A stretch of DNA of 52,650 bases from positions 5,001 to 57,650 of the forward strand of contig JAHBMJ010000043.1 of NCBI GenBank assembly GCA_018398765.1, written 5' to 3'. A model generated the notes under the pieces. That model saw nothing but the letters and a program-made list of their open reading frames with translations, was not told the DNA's origin and did no database searches. This stretch comes from Chromera velia (lineage: Eukaryota; Sar; Chromeraceae). Position numbers and translations under genes: made by a program. Shown here one piece after another: positions 12,188-22,900 of the stretch (the first letter of the stretch is position 1; each line of letters begins with the position of its first letter).

Positions 12188-12814
12188 TTACCAAAGCCAC
12201 CAGGGGATTTTGGCAATGTAGTCACCCAGAGTTTCGGACTCCTCGATAACCTCTGCTGAGATCATTTTTTGGTTGGGAGTGAATTCATATTTTGCTTGAA
12301 ATTGTTTGCGGTCTTTGGGAGTCGGGGTGACGCACACATCCAGCTTCTCAGTCGACTGGGCATCTCCTTCGCAGTTGGGATCTGGGTTGCCCGGGCTTCC
12401 AAAAAGGGTGTACCACTTCTTGCAGTCCGTCATGACACCATTTGTGCACACGTCCTTCCTGTAGCGGACCCTCGGATCTCTGAAAGTCTTTTCCAATTCG
12501 CCTGGCATTCCCGTGCCCAAACAGGTGATATATTGCCCTCGAATGTACACCGCAGTGAGCCTGCAAAACGTTTTCGTCCCATTTTCTTCTTCTTGAAGAA
12601 GAGCACTCTCATTTTCTGACCCTTGAGTACGCGTGTCTATCAATTTGGGGTCGAGCAACGCGGTGAGAATGTCTTCATCTTGTCCTTGCAGAAAAGAGGT
12701 CTCCAGGGGAGCGATGTTTCCGTGCTGCTGCTTTTGTGCAAGTTGCAGGCCAAGTGCAGTCCTACAGGGCCCTAAGGAAAAAAGTGAGCACAAAAAAAGG
12801 AGCCAATGTCTCAT
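12188..12814 (-). CDS. Small secreted cysteine-containing protein, unknown function
   Basis: A single open frame of 208 codons with no intron needed. The N terminus MRHWLLFLCSLFSLGPC is a typical signal peptide, with likely cleavage near residue 22. The mature part begins glutamine-rich and acidic (residues 25-80). It continues with a compact region holding six cysteines (in CRLT, ITCLG, DVCTN, TDCKK, PNCEG, DVCVT), which could form three disulfides in the secretory pathway. The C terminus ends in IPWWLW, a tryptophan-rich tail. I recognise no family. It lies on the same strand as the 19-exon gene, about 1.8 kb upstream of that gene's start, so it is probably transcribed separately. The open frame, signal peptide and cysteine pattern argue that it is real. 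Confidence 0.6.
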   Translation of the reverse strand: MRHWLLFLCSLFSLGPCRTALGLQLAQKQQHGNIAPLETSFLQGQDEDILTALLDPKLIDTRTQGSENESALLQEEENGTKTFCRLTAVYIRGQYITCLGTGMPGELEKTFRDPRVRYRKDVCTNGVMTDCKKWYTLFGSPGNPDPNCEGDAQSTEKLDVCVTPTPKDRKQFQAKYEFTPNQKMISAEVIEESETLGDYIAKIPWWLW

Positions 12815-13582
12815 GATGTAACTGTATTTGACAACTGAGTTTCACCCGTTTTATTTTTTTTTTTGCTCTTTTTTTTTTCTGAACCACCACAGCTCAAAAC
12901 CTTTCTTTTGCCGCTTTGTCACGGCAGAGAAGCCAGCGCACACTTTCTCGTGAATGCTCACTGACGAGCGAATGTGCTATGGTTGCGTCCCCTGATCGTC
13001 CTCTGCCAGCTTCACCGAAAGGTATACACACACTTCGAAAGCATGCATGAATTGATGTGCCGTCTCATTCGATCGGTACGTAGTGCATGCATGCGCTTGA
13101 AAAAAAAAACTCGATCTTTAATTTCATTTTTTTTACCGCGCAATTAAAGCGGAATTCGCTCGTTCGTGCGCGCGCGTGAACCGCGCGCTCTATCGTTTTT
13201 TTGGCCGCGCGACACGGATCGATCTGACATGCAGTGAATGACAGTGATTCTGGAGTCATGCATGGCACTGAGGCGATGTTGAGGCATGTTGAGGCGTCTT
13301 AATTTTGAATTCTTTTGATGCTGTGTCATGCATGTGTCATGCACTAAGATCGCCTGCATCTGCACAATTATACAGGTAGCTGGCTACGTTCACATGGTTC
13401 TGTTTCCTTGCTCATCAGGGTGAACAGCGCCTGTGATTCGCAGACAGCGTCTTAATTTCGGAGTGGAGAAGTCAATCTGATCCACCATGATCCACCGAAG
13501 AAGGTAGCGTAGATTTGTGTTGCCTCGAAACGGCCCTGTTCTTCCTGTCGACAATCATGGTGCAGTTAGGAGAATTCAACAC
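12815..13582. other. Intergenic region between divergent genes
   Basis: This lies between the minus-strand secreted protein and the plus-strand ankyrin gene, so it probably holds both promoters. There are several poly-T/A runs (12850-12890, 13096-13135) and a CG-rich palindromic patch near 13165-13187. No coding segment was recognised. Confidence 0.55.
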
Positions 13583-15789
13583 ATGCTCTGTGCAACTGGA
13601 GTTCTTGGCCTTCGTTTGTTTTGGAAGATCTCAAATCTTTCGAAAGACCTTCTTAAGCTTCGGGACGATACCACAGTCTCGGGACTTGGCAGTGTCCTTT
13701 TGTGCCTTCCTTCTGTATTTGAGAGGAGGCACCTGCAGGCACTCGTCCTGGACTGCATCGAGCGGGACGATGCAAATTCTCTCCAGCAGCTTTTTGCGCT
13801 TGAAGGCGTCGAGGGTAGTGTCCCCGGGCTCATTCGACACGCGCAAGGCAAACCCCAATGCCTTAATCTTCTCCTTAGCAGAGCCAAAGGAGGGTTTGGA
13901 TTTCTCTCTCCCCCCTCCGATCTCTCCAGCGACGTTCTCTGCAGCCTCACCAGAGAGGCATTGAGTGGGCTGATTGACAATCATGTCATCAAACCCACTT
14001 CTTGGATGCAAATCACAGCAGAAGAGAATCGAATGCAATTCCCAGACTCACCAGACGACGCTCTTCCAAAAATGTGGAACGTTTTCTGGACTCCCCTGCT
14101 CAGCGTTCTCCTCGAAGCACGCAATTTTGAGTGTGCAGAGCTGCTGCTGGAGAGGGGGGCGCGAGTTGACGTCTGTGACTGGGAGGTGGAGAACAATCCA
14201 CGCTGGCCTGTGAAGCAGGCCCCTTCCGGGGATCCGAATGATGATGGGGATTGGGGGGATGAGTTTTATCGTTGGGAAGACGGGATGTCTTTTCCTGCCA
14301 GAAGCCCACTTCTTGTTCTTGTGTGGGCGTTGGAAATCCTCCAACCTGGCTCCTCCCAGAGAGCCGAGGGTCTTGCGTTGCTTCGAAAGCTCGCGTCCGA
14401 AGCGAAAGAGAGGGGGTGTCTTGACTGGACCGCCTCTCTTCCTGGAACAGTGTTCTGTGGGTGGTTTGGATCGCACGCTCCTCGAAAACGAGACTATCAA
14501 GTCTCTGCTCTGTCTCTTGCGTGCGCCTTTCTGCTCCCAGATGCAGTGGAGGTGTTGCTGTCAGCAGGGGCAAGTCGGTTCGGTTTTCCCAAGGGGGTTG
14601 CAGTTGAATGCGACAGCCTCTTTCGCATGGCCACTCTCCCCGGGGAATACCGAGAAGCCTCCCATGACGCAGAGTACAAAGCTCGGAGGCTTCAAGTCAT
14701 TGAGAAGCTTGCAGATGCAGGGGGCCAGGCCGCCCTCGAGGCAGAGTGCAGCGTCGAACTGATCGGTCGCAGCAAGGAAGAGGCAGACGAAGGAAAGGTG
14801 TGCACTCTGCTGTACTTCGCATGCTGGAATGGGGATGGGGGGTTGGTGGAATTTCTTTTGCGTCGTGGAGTGTCCCTGCAGAATGGGGCACGTGTACGGA
14901 AAGAGAGTGAGAAAAAGAGCGAGGAGAAAAGATATTCGCCTCTACTGATTGCGATTGTCGAAGGAAATCTTCCCGTTGCCACTGTATTGCTGGAAGGAGG
15001 GGCAGACCCTTCCCAGGCCGGGGAAGTTCCTGTCAGAAATCCGAGGGAGTGGGGGGGCTGCTCTAGTCTGTCCCCCCTTGTCGCTGCCCTTCTTCTCTGT
15101 ATGCGTCGCCCTCCCCCGCACGGAATAGGCAGCTTCTCACTAATCGGCCCCTTTCAACCCATCTGGACGGAGACAGAAGCGAAAGCCTTCATCAGGCTCC
15201 TCTTCGATAAGGGGGCGGTTTGCGTTGACGGGGAACAGACCGATGTGGTAGGGGAGGGAGGGACTACTGGGGTTTTTCCTGCCGCAACCGTTTCCTTGTC
15301 CCCTCTTCTCCTTTCATGCAAACTCCAGGATGACGAGCTAGTCGCCCTGTGCATCCAGAGAGGGGGGGCTGACCCAAACAGCAAGAAAGGTCGAACAGAC
15401 GACCCAGAGGGGGCACCCGGACACACGCCCCTGCTGCCTCTTGAGTACACCCTACTTCAGCTATGGGATGTGAAGTTCAACGCGCACGGGTCTTTGCCGG
15501 TTCCAGGAGGTCCGCAGGAGACGGGCTGGAGCACGGTCGAGACCCTCATCAGGGTCAGTGAGTGGGTTGCATGACGTACGGGGGCAATGCCATCAAAGTT
15601 GAAAGTTGAATGATCAAACAGAAGCAGATGTACGTACACCAAAGTAGGCAGGAAGGCCAAGCTGAAGAGACAAGACAAATAATGTACTATTCTACAGACT
15701 CGAAGATTGCCAAAAGGTCTCCCCCACCCCTCCACCCCTCTCTCTGTGTCTGTGTGCATGTGTGTGTGGATGTAGATGTGGATGTGTGT

Positions 15790-15834
<45 letters not shown>

Positions 15835-16284
15835 CAGCTCGGGGCTCAACCAGAGCTCCTCATGGTGGGTTTCCAGGAAGCGTCATCTCGAATGCGTCCC
15901 TGGCTTTGTGTCACGATCCGTTCACCCGTCTGTCGTGGTCCCACCCTCGTTCGCATCATCTCCTGCCTTCCTTTCCATGTGTTGGAGACGAAGGACTTTT
16001 GGGGACTCGGATGGACTCCCCTCGCAAGTGCGGTCGATGAGTTTCCCGAATTGTTTGAGGTAGTTGAGGCTCTCATTCGTCGTGGGGTAGACGTGAATGC
16101 GAGTCTGCAGTGTGCTCAGAATCCATCGTTGAGTCTTCTGCAACATGCAGTGCGGGGTGGGAAGTGGAGGAGCGCTGCGGCACTCGCAGCTGCAGGGGCA
16201 AACACAGAGACGGTGAGAGAAGAATCTCGCGAAGGATGCCCTCCAGAGATCCTGCCTGTGCTGTGGCCAAATCTACAAGCCTGA
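13583..16284 (+). CDS. Ankyrin-repeat protein, two exons, 805 aa
   Basis: Exon 1 is 13583-15553 and exon 2 is 15838-16284. The intron starts GTCAGT and ends TTCAG, and splicing joins TLIR to LGAQPELL in phase. The first ATG of the frame (MLCATGVLGL) was chosen; the frame is open upstream to about 13517 without another ATG. Ankyrin-like helices ending in the usual G-A-x-hydrophobic turn recur: about 171 (VLLEARNFECAELLLERGA), 340 (AVEVLLSAGAS), 407 (FACWNGDGGLVEFLLRRG), 451 (IAIVEGNLPVATVLLEGGAD), 575, 713 (EVVEALIRRGVDVNA) and 756 (HAVRGGKWRSAAALAAAGA). Long loops separate the repeats. No signal peptide, membrane helix or enzymatic domain is visible, so it is probably a cytosolic or nuclear protein-interaction scaffold; the partner is unknown. 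The intron is largely a TG array that abuts the acceptor. Confidence 0.82.
15745..15834. repeat. (TG)n microsatellite next to a 3' splice site
   Basis: TG-rich tract with GTGGATG interruptions in the only intron of the ankyrin gene. The pure TG run reaches to within about 5 nt of the acceptor at 15836-15837. Confidence 0.9.
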
Positions 16285-16536
16285 TAGACTGATCGATCTA
16301 ACTCGTATTATGTATATATAACTAACCTACAGTAGTACTTATAGATACCTATAGTAGCTTATGACTCATGATCGATGATACAGAAAGGTACACATGCAAA
16401 GGTCCAGGCAAGCGTTGCAAGATGTTTTTATTTTTAATTGAATTTTTTGAAATATATATATAGAATTTAATTAAGGTATACAGGAATGTTTTGTGATTGT
16501 AACTAGGCGTCTAGCTAGGCGTGGTCCTAGGCGTGG
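16285..16536. other. AT-rich region 3' of the ankyrin gene
   Basis: No gene is seen. It includes several TAGGCGT-like units (16503-16545) that lead into the inverted-repeat element at 16537 and may be remnants of earlier insertions of the same family. Confidence 0.5.
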
Positions 16537-16813
16537 CTAGGCGTCGGCTAAGGAAAAAAAAAAAAAAATCGCCCAAAACCCTTTACTTTTTTACTTTTTC
16601 TTTTTCAATCAAGCAACTGTTGTTCAGGTGTCTAATCAGGTGTTGCACAAGTGTTGTTCTGAACTTGTTCATGTGTTGCATAAGTTAAGCAGCATAACTG
16701 TTGTTAAGTGTTGTTTAGGGCAAAAAAGTAAAAAAGAAAGAAAAAAAAAAAGATCTCCTCTATAGCTGATCGCTTATTTTTTTTCTTTTTTTTTTTCTTT
16801 AGCCGACGCCTAG
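16537..16813. mobile_element. Short inverted-repeat DNA element (MITE-like), 277 bp
   Basis: The ends are inverted repeats, CTAGGCGTCGGCTAARGAAA followed by long A runs inside. Flanking 8-bp direct repeats are AGGCGTGG (16529-16536) and AGGCATGG (16814-16821), differing by one transition, as expected for a decayed target duplication. The interior has no coding capacity and carries a GTTGCACAAGTGTTG-like core shared with the elements at 18336-18581 and 18905/34280. It would be moved by a transposase encoded elsewhere; the 8-bp duplication fits hAT- or P-like enzymes. Confidence 0.75.
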
Positions 16814-16821
16814 AGGCATGG

Positions 16822-17402
16822 TCTTTAGTTAGTTTAGTTCTTTAGTTAGTTCACATTTTCTTACAAAACTAAATTAACTAACTAAATCATGATTCATGAA
16901 CTAAACTTATTGTACGTAGTCTTTAGTTCAGGTAGTTTAGTTGGGTGTGTTAAACTATAAGAGGTTTGATTACTCATTGTCCATCTCATTGTCTGAGTTA
17001 CTCTGGGTCTGACTCTAGGGGGGGGGGGCAGGAACGCTTCTCAAATCCAAAGATGAAACTAGGTTAAACCTGTTTAGTTAGTTATTTTTTTGGGGGGCAT
17101 TGACTTAAAGTTTGTTTCTAGCATTTGGCTTATGCCGCTAGGCTATGCGTCTTTCGTCTCTTCCTTCTCTCCTCGTTACTGCTCTCCCTGCTAGCTCTCT
17201 CTCTCATGCGACCTCATACTTGACACTCCTCTGTCCGAATGCCTTCTTCAGCATTTGCTAAGTGCTTCCTATCCCTCAGTCATGACCAGCGCACTGCCTA
17301 CTCCTTCTTCCTCCCAGCCCTCCCCTTGCACTCCTCTGGTCCCCCAAATGCACGCGCTTGCCGCTTTCAGGTGGGCAATCTGCAGTCGGGCTCGGATGTG
17401 GC
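16822..17402. other. Intergenic, TTTAGTTAG-rich
   Basis: Repetitive TTTAGTTAGTT/AACTAACTAAAT stretches (16825-16965) and a GGGGGGGG run at 17020. No coding or RNA gene was recognised. Confidence 0.5.
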
Positions 17403-18032
17403 CTAGGCGATGCACAGTGGTAAAAAAAAAAAAAAGACCTTTCCAGATTTTTTTTCTTTCTTTTTTTCTACGAAGGATTTCCTAGAGCACCTCTAGGAGC
17501 ACCTAGAGGAGCACCTTTTAGAAGTACTTTTAAACTAACTTCCTCGCGAACTTATTACTCCTCAAAGTTTTAAACATCTTTCAACCCTAGTTTCAACCCT
17601 AGTTTTAGTTCTAGTTGTTATTGTACGTTTGTCTGTACTAGTGTTTCTACTAGTGTCTTCACCATTCCATCATTGACTTTGTTGAACACGGACTAACCGA
17701 TCTTTTTTCCCTTGTTCAACTGCACTATCACCAGACTTTTCTCTCTTCTCTTTGCTGTGTCTGTTAAAAAAACTAACCATGTCTTCTTGTTTTCCATTCA
17801 CATTGACTTGCATCGATCGATATCCGCCCTTTCTTTCTTATAAATTCTGCAGCCACTTCAGTATCATCCCCACGATTGTAAACTGGGATCCTAGATATGA
17901 TTCAAACTCTAGTTGAAGCTAGTTATTTAACCTTTATTTTTTTTTATATATACAATAAAATTTTAAATAAATAAATAAAAAAGAATAGACGTTTTCAGAT
18001 TTTTTTTTTTTTTACCACTGTGCATCGCGTAG
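17403..18032. mobile_element. Short inverted-repeat DNA element (MITE-like), 630 bp
   Basis: The left end CTAGGCGATGCACAGTGGTA and right end (reversed) CTACGCGATGCACAGTGGTA match at 19 of 20 positions and are followed inside by A runs. Flanks are GATGTGGC (17395-17402) and GATGCGAC (18033-18040), an 8-bp target duplication with two transitions. No transposase is encoded. It is the same subfamily as 47765-48010, with a longer interior. Confidence 0.78.
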
Positions 18033-18335
18033 GATGCGACCGCACATCTTGCTCACGTGTTGCCCCCATTTCTTACTCAATCGCTCTGCCACCCTCTTCA
18101 AGAATATCTTAGCCTCCCCCTCTATCGTCCCGTCGACCGCACTCACGAGTAGGATGAAGTCGCACCGTCCACGCTTGCCTACCCATGTTTCCTCTTCTTT
18201 TCTTCTGCTGCTGCTTTGAGGGCTTGAGTCTAGGTCACCTTCTCTCTCAAGGCGGCGTGTGGGTTTATCACCCTGGTATTGAAAATTGCCAGCCTCTGTT
18301 AGTTATTTAGTTCTCGATGGGGTCATAAACTAAAC

Positions 18336-18581
18336 CTAGGCATATCATAGCAAAACAAAATAACTCAAAAAAAAGTAAACCAGAATCTAGACCAGAATTG
18401 GCTTAAATTATTTTTTTCTTTTTTTTTTGTGCAACACCTAAGCAACACTTGTGCAACACCAAAACAACATTTACGCAACACTTAAACAACAGTTGTTTGT
18501 CACCTAATATCGTCGATCGAGCAAAAAAAAAAAAATTAAGCGAGGACAGGCTTAAATTATTTTTTTCTGTGATACGTCTAG
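18336..18581. mobile_element. Short inverted-repeat DNA element (MITE-like), 246 bp
   Basis: The ends CTAGGCATATCATAGCAAAA and (reversed) CTAGACGTATCACAGAAAAA form an imperfect inverted repeat. They are flanked by a perfect 8-bp direct repeat, AACTAAAC (18328-18335 and 18582-18589). The interior has GCAACAC repeats in the opposite orientation to the core of 16537-16813. Confidence 0.75.
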
Positions 18582-18768
18582 AACTAAACTAACTTACTAA
18601 TTAAAGACCACGTCTAGGATTGCAAGCAGATGTGCAGTCACACATATAGTCTAGCATATAGTTTAGCACCTAATCTAGCATGTAGTCAGTTCTATAGTTT
18701 TATAAACGTTATTTAGAACGTTATTCAACATTCTAGTGAATCTGGTCACACGTACCCTGTAAAAAATA

Positions 18769-18818
18769 TTAGGATTAGGATTAGGCTAGGGATTAGGATT
18801 AGGATTAATTAAGATTTA
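18769..18818 (+). repeat. TTAGGA/GGATTA short tandem repeat (telomere-like)
   Basis: About six TTAGGA units with one CTAGGG variant. It resembles a degenerate interstitial telomere-type repeat, but the unit is GGATTA rather than the common TTAGGG or TTTAGGG. Confidence 0.6.
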
Positions 18819-18904
18819 TGTTCCGGGTTGCCCCGCGGTCCACTGCCAGGCCTCGACTTGCACCATCGAAAATTAAGTGATAGAAAAGCTAGTAGAAAAG
18901 TTGT

Positions 18905-19007
18905 CTAGGGGTACGTATTACAAAGAGAGAAAAAAAAAAGTAAATAACTCTCTTTATCATGCAGGTACTTTTTTTTTCTTTTTTTTTTAAATCTAAAACA
19001 ACTGTAG
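18905..19007. mobile_element. Left half of an inverted-repeat element split by the copia element
   Basis: Starts CTAGGGGTAC. It is preceded by AAAGTTGT (18897-18904), which matches GAAGTTGT after the right half (34281-34288) with one transition. It ends ...CAACTGT at the LTR boundary, and the right half resumes ACTGTTGTT, matching the uninterrupted CAACTGTTGTT in the element at 16537-16813. Confidence 0.72.
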
Positions 19008-19716
19008 TAAAAAGTAGAGTCTCACCTCTCTTGAGATTCCTCCAGTGGAATCCTATGGGCCCTCCCGTATCGATCCTCTAGCCTATCCAGAGGACTCCTC
19101 AAACTGCTATACTCCCGAATTCCTGGCCCTCTCCTATTAGAGGAGCACAGTGAATACGTCTCCGTGACGTATTTGTCTAGACCGATACAGATAATCAGAA
19201 ATAAATACCTGATCAGTCTCTTCACCAGACAGAAAATCTATGAACTCCCACAGACCACAGTACGCTCCTGCTGGTGGCCTTGTGCATTACTCAGAGTATA
19301 AGAGAACCATAGAGAGACACAAGACACAGTACAGATCCTACCTATGAAGCTCTATCAATCCCTAGGTCACGTCTCTCATTCAGACGGACGGTAACCGCCG
19401 TGCACATCTGTCTGACTGTCTGGAAATTAATTCGGGACCGGAATTAATTCTGATACCTCCGATGGCATAACTGCACCATCGGCCTATTTAAATCCCATAT
19501 GAACCCCCGGAGCACACACCACCACGGTGAGTGCCTCGGGTGTATTTCTAACGCCAAAGTGCATGCGGGCCATACCATGGAACTCACAACATGCACACCT
19601 CTATTGCAAGCGCCCCGCCACCCCATGTGGACGGGCCTTTGCGTGCGCGTCGCTCCCTTCCCTGGCTCGGGGCGAAGGGACGAATGGAAATGCCGGGACC
19701 GTCGTTTACTTTCACA
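19008..19716 (-). repeat. 3' LTR of the copia element
   Basis: 709 bp, aligned without indels to 33418-34126. On plus it runs from TAAAAAG to TTTCACA; the partner starts TGAAAAG, so the terminal TG has become TA here. If the 5-bp target duplication is taken strictly, the LTR could include two more bases (from 19006). Confidence 0.9.
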
Positions 19717-19730
19717 CACCCCCTCCCAAG
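19717..19730 (-). other. Polypurine tract of the copia element
   Basis: On minus it reads CTTGGGAGGGGGTG directly before the 3' LTR start TGTGAAAG. This is the expected position of the plus-strand primer and confirms the element's orientation. Confidence 0.7.
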
Positions 19731-22442
19731 CCCCTGAAGAAAAACTATGGAGAACGCAGCACAACACACCCCCCTCTGACAAGGGAGAATCGGGAAGCAG
19801 GAGAAAAGACCTGTCTTTAATCACCCGGCTCCCCAATTTTTCCTTGTTCTCTTTTCCTGTTGCACAATCACAAAAGAATTACTCATGTATCGTTTACCTC
19901 TTCTCTCCTCATTCCTTTTTCTCATACTCTCACGCGCCGTCCTCTCCAGACATTATTTATTATCCTTTAACAAGTGAGAGCATACCGGGCTCACGCATGT
20001 GCAGGGCATACAGGGAAATGGATACCAGCCAACCGGGCTGGAAGAACGGGATAAAACGAAACTACACCAGGAAAAGCGAGAGGAACAGCAAAGAAGAACA
20101 CAGGCCCCCAGCCCATGCCTACTTATGCTAGCGAACGCATGGGACACACAGCCCATCTGCCTCCAGATGGAGCCCCACCCTACACGCAGAAAACCGAAGA
20201 CATCTAGCATGCAGGAGCCCGCGCTACCTGCCATGCTGCCTACTCTGGACGGACCCTGCTCTGAACGTTTGAAAGAAATAAAAGAAAGAAAAGCAAACAA
20301 AACACAAGCATTCCTTATGTAACCAAAATGCAGTTCTCTGGAGAACAAGAGCCTTTGACAGCCTCAGCATGCCCTGCCCTCTGGTAAGGAGACCCATTCT
20401 CCCCAAGCGGGTCTGTCAAAAGTAAAAGTCCTTACCACCTTCTCCCCAAATTCTTCCTTTCCTTCTTTCATGCACTCGGACCGATGGGATGTGTGGCTGG
20501 CCACCGACCACCACAAAAGGAAGGGGATAATGTTCTGCATACCGTGCCCACCCTACTCTAGTTTGGGTTGGCAATGGATTAGGCCCCCTAACGCAAACCG
20601 GCAGCTCAAGGAAAACATGACTGCGAAAGGGTTCTGCCTCTATAGACAGACCGGGAAGGCCTTTCCCTCCCGGTTCCTTTCCGTCTGTGCAAACGAATTG
20701 AACAAGGGAAAACCTGAAGACGCCCACACCCGGCTAGCGTGCACTGACCATGCACGCCCCTATGATGCGACGAGCTTCCCCGGGCCGGGCGGAAATCCAA
20801 ACAAAGAAGAAAGAGGGAGAAAAAACAAATATACAAAATGGAACTGCACTTCAAGGAAGGTCCCCCCCCCCGAGGCACCCCCAACCCCTTCACGCATGCT
20901 TTGCAGAAACAGTTAAAATCATAGGAAAGCCACCACGCACTCCCCTGACCTTCTGGGGAAAGGATTTCATAAATATAAACCTACAAAACCAAACACACCC
21001 GGGCTTACACTCACCCCTAACCTGACCTCCCAAAGTGGAGGACAGGTTTCAAGCAGGATGAGAGGCTGGCAGAGGAAAGAAACACCCACAACACACCTGA
21101 GCTCTCATTTTCACCCAAGATGCCCCCTGCACTTGGATCAGATCTCTCTTGCACGGCAGTTACACATCCGACTGGAACAGTTCATTACGAACGCAGGACG
21201 CCCTTGCGATCCTGCTAAAACGCTGTGCATAGAGAGAAAAGACAAAGAGACGAAAGTTTCAGTGCGCGCACAGCAGTCTTTCCCTCTGCCTAGGCTGCCA
21301 CTTGCCAGACGTGATGCTCCATGAGCACCCTCCCCCCTTTCTATCTACATTCTCCCGTGGACTCACTTGGGGGTGATGCAAAGCCCTGCAGGGGTGAGAC
21401 GAAAGTATAGATCAAAGCGTCGGTCAGGCAGCACACCAACTCCATCACCGCAACGGATCGCAGACAGGCAGCCAGATCATGAATGGGCGTAAACAAAAAT
21501 CCTTCACGCTCCCCATGCCAGCTGACAGCGTTCTTTCAGGCTGTCTAACTGGTCTGGCTAGGCCCATTCTGCTCAGAACGGAGGAAGGAAAGCGTATAGG
21601 GATCAGACTGTTTGAGTGCTTCGGGCACTCACCTTCGCCGCGTAAACAGCCCGTCTGTTTCCTGCGTATGGATTTCTTATGCAGACGGGCACCCAACATG
21701 GAGTGCAGGACAACGGATGCGAACAGACAGGGTATTGCCTCCTCATGAACGTCGGATCCACCCGCCCATATACCCCATGTAATTGACCGTAATCTATGAT
21801 CGTTTGTTCCACCCGAGCTGCTCCAAATAAAATTTAATGCTTGGTTTACATGAATTTTGGGCCCGCCTATTGCTTGGCCTCATGTATTGCCCGAGCATTG
21901 GATGCTTTGCCCATGACGTAGAGGCACATACGTCAACTACGCCAGAGCGTGGAAAACAAACAAACAAAGCACGAACACAAACGGGATGAAGCAGAACAGG
22001 ACAACTACCGAACATGCATTACTACGGAGGTGTATGGAAGGGTGCAGCGGTAGAGGACCCACTCCTCTGGCTTTCTTGCTTTCCTGCCTAACTCTTCTTA
22101 CTCTCCTGCCTGGCTGAGCCCACGCCCACCCAGCAGAAGACCCCTTGTCTCCTGCCCCTCTTTCTTGTCACCGCCCCATCTAGTCACCTATCTGGGAGAA
22201 CAGAATAACGAGAGAGAGAGAAACGGATAAAAGGGACAAACAGTACCTCTGGCCTATCTAGCTCCTTCTATGCCCAAACCCAAACCCCAGTCATCCCCAC
22301 CCTGAGCGTAAAACCACACCCTATACACGCCTACCTGCAAAGGGACGACAGAGGAGAAAGAGCAGACGACAGAAACAGGACACAAAAGAGAGAAAGAAAA
22401 GGCCCTACACCCCTCCCCTCCAGAAATTCCACGCCGTCGGAT
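19731..22442 (-). other. Long non-coding 3' region of the copia element
   Basis: About 2.7 kb between the end of RNase H and the polypurine tract. Only short unrelated open frames occur on either strand; none resembles an envelope or other retroviral protein. It is C/A-rich on plus. It may be a degraded extra gene, an insertion or a regulatory tail. Confidence 0.6.
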
Positions 22443-22900
22443 TCACGCCATCTCCCCACCGGGGAGGGCGCACTTGGTCATCACGTTCGCCACGTTCTTC
22501 GATCGTGCAATCCACTGGAGATCTGCCCCAAGGATACGCATCTCCTGAATGTACCACTCCAAAACGCCCTGCATGGTCGCATCGGTCTGGGCCTTGCCAG
22601 ACCGGAACTGGTCATGGAGGGGGCCGGAGTCCGTATAGACGATCACACGGACCTTCTTGAGGCCCCACATCGCCTTAACGAGGGCAACGATGCCGAAAAG
22701 CTTCTTGAGAAGAAACTCAAAGGCGAGCACCTCCCCGGCGGTGGAAGACCCGACCTTCCTGCCCGCCCTCTTGGTGGCCCACGCGATCCAGTTCTCCAGG
22801 AGGGACCGCAGGTCCCCTCACAGCTTGATCGAGTGCAGGATCCTGACAACATAACCCAACCGTGCAGCGTAAGTCGCGAACTTGAACGCTCGCGTGCACG
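22443..22900 (-). pseudogene. Copia RNase H domain, degenerate
   Basis: It follows the RT after a one-base frameshift near 22890 and contains a TGA near 22820. Copia RNase H landmarks are visible: WATKRAGRKVGSSTAGE (the W-SK-Q-SS-E region), VYTDSGPLHDQ and a C-terminal VANVMTK. The last motif is normally A-D-x-x-T-K, so the catalytic aspartate appears to have become asparagine. The domain would degrade RNA in RNA:DNA hybrids during reverse transcription. The reading ends at 22443 after LPGGEMA, which is probably the natural stop of the polyprotein. Confidence 0.75.

Noticed and set aside
13517-13582. N-terminal extension of the ankyrin protein
   Set aside because: The frame is open but has no ATG upstream of 13583; the extension would need a non-ATG start.
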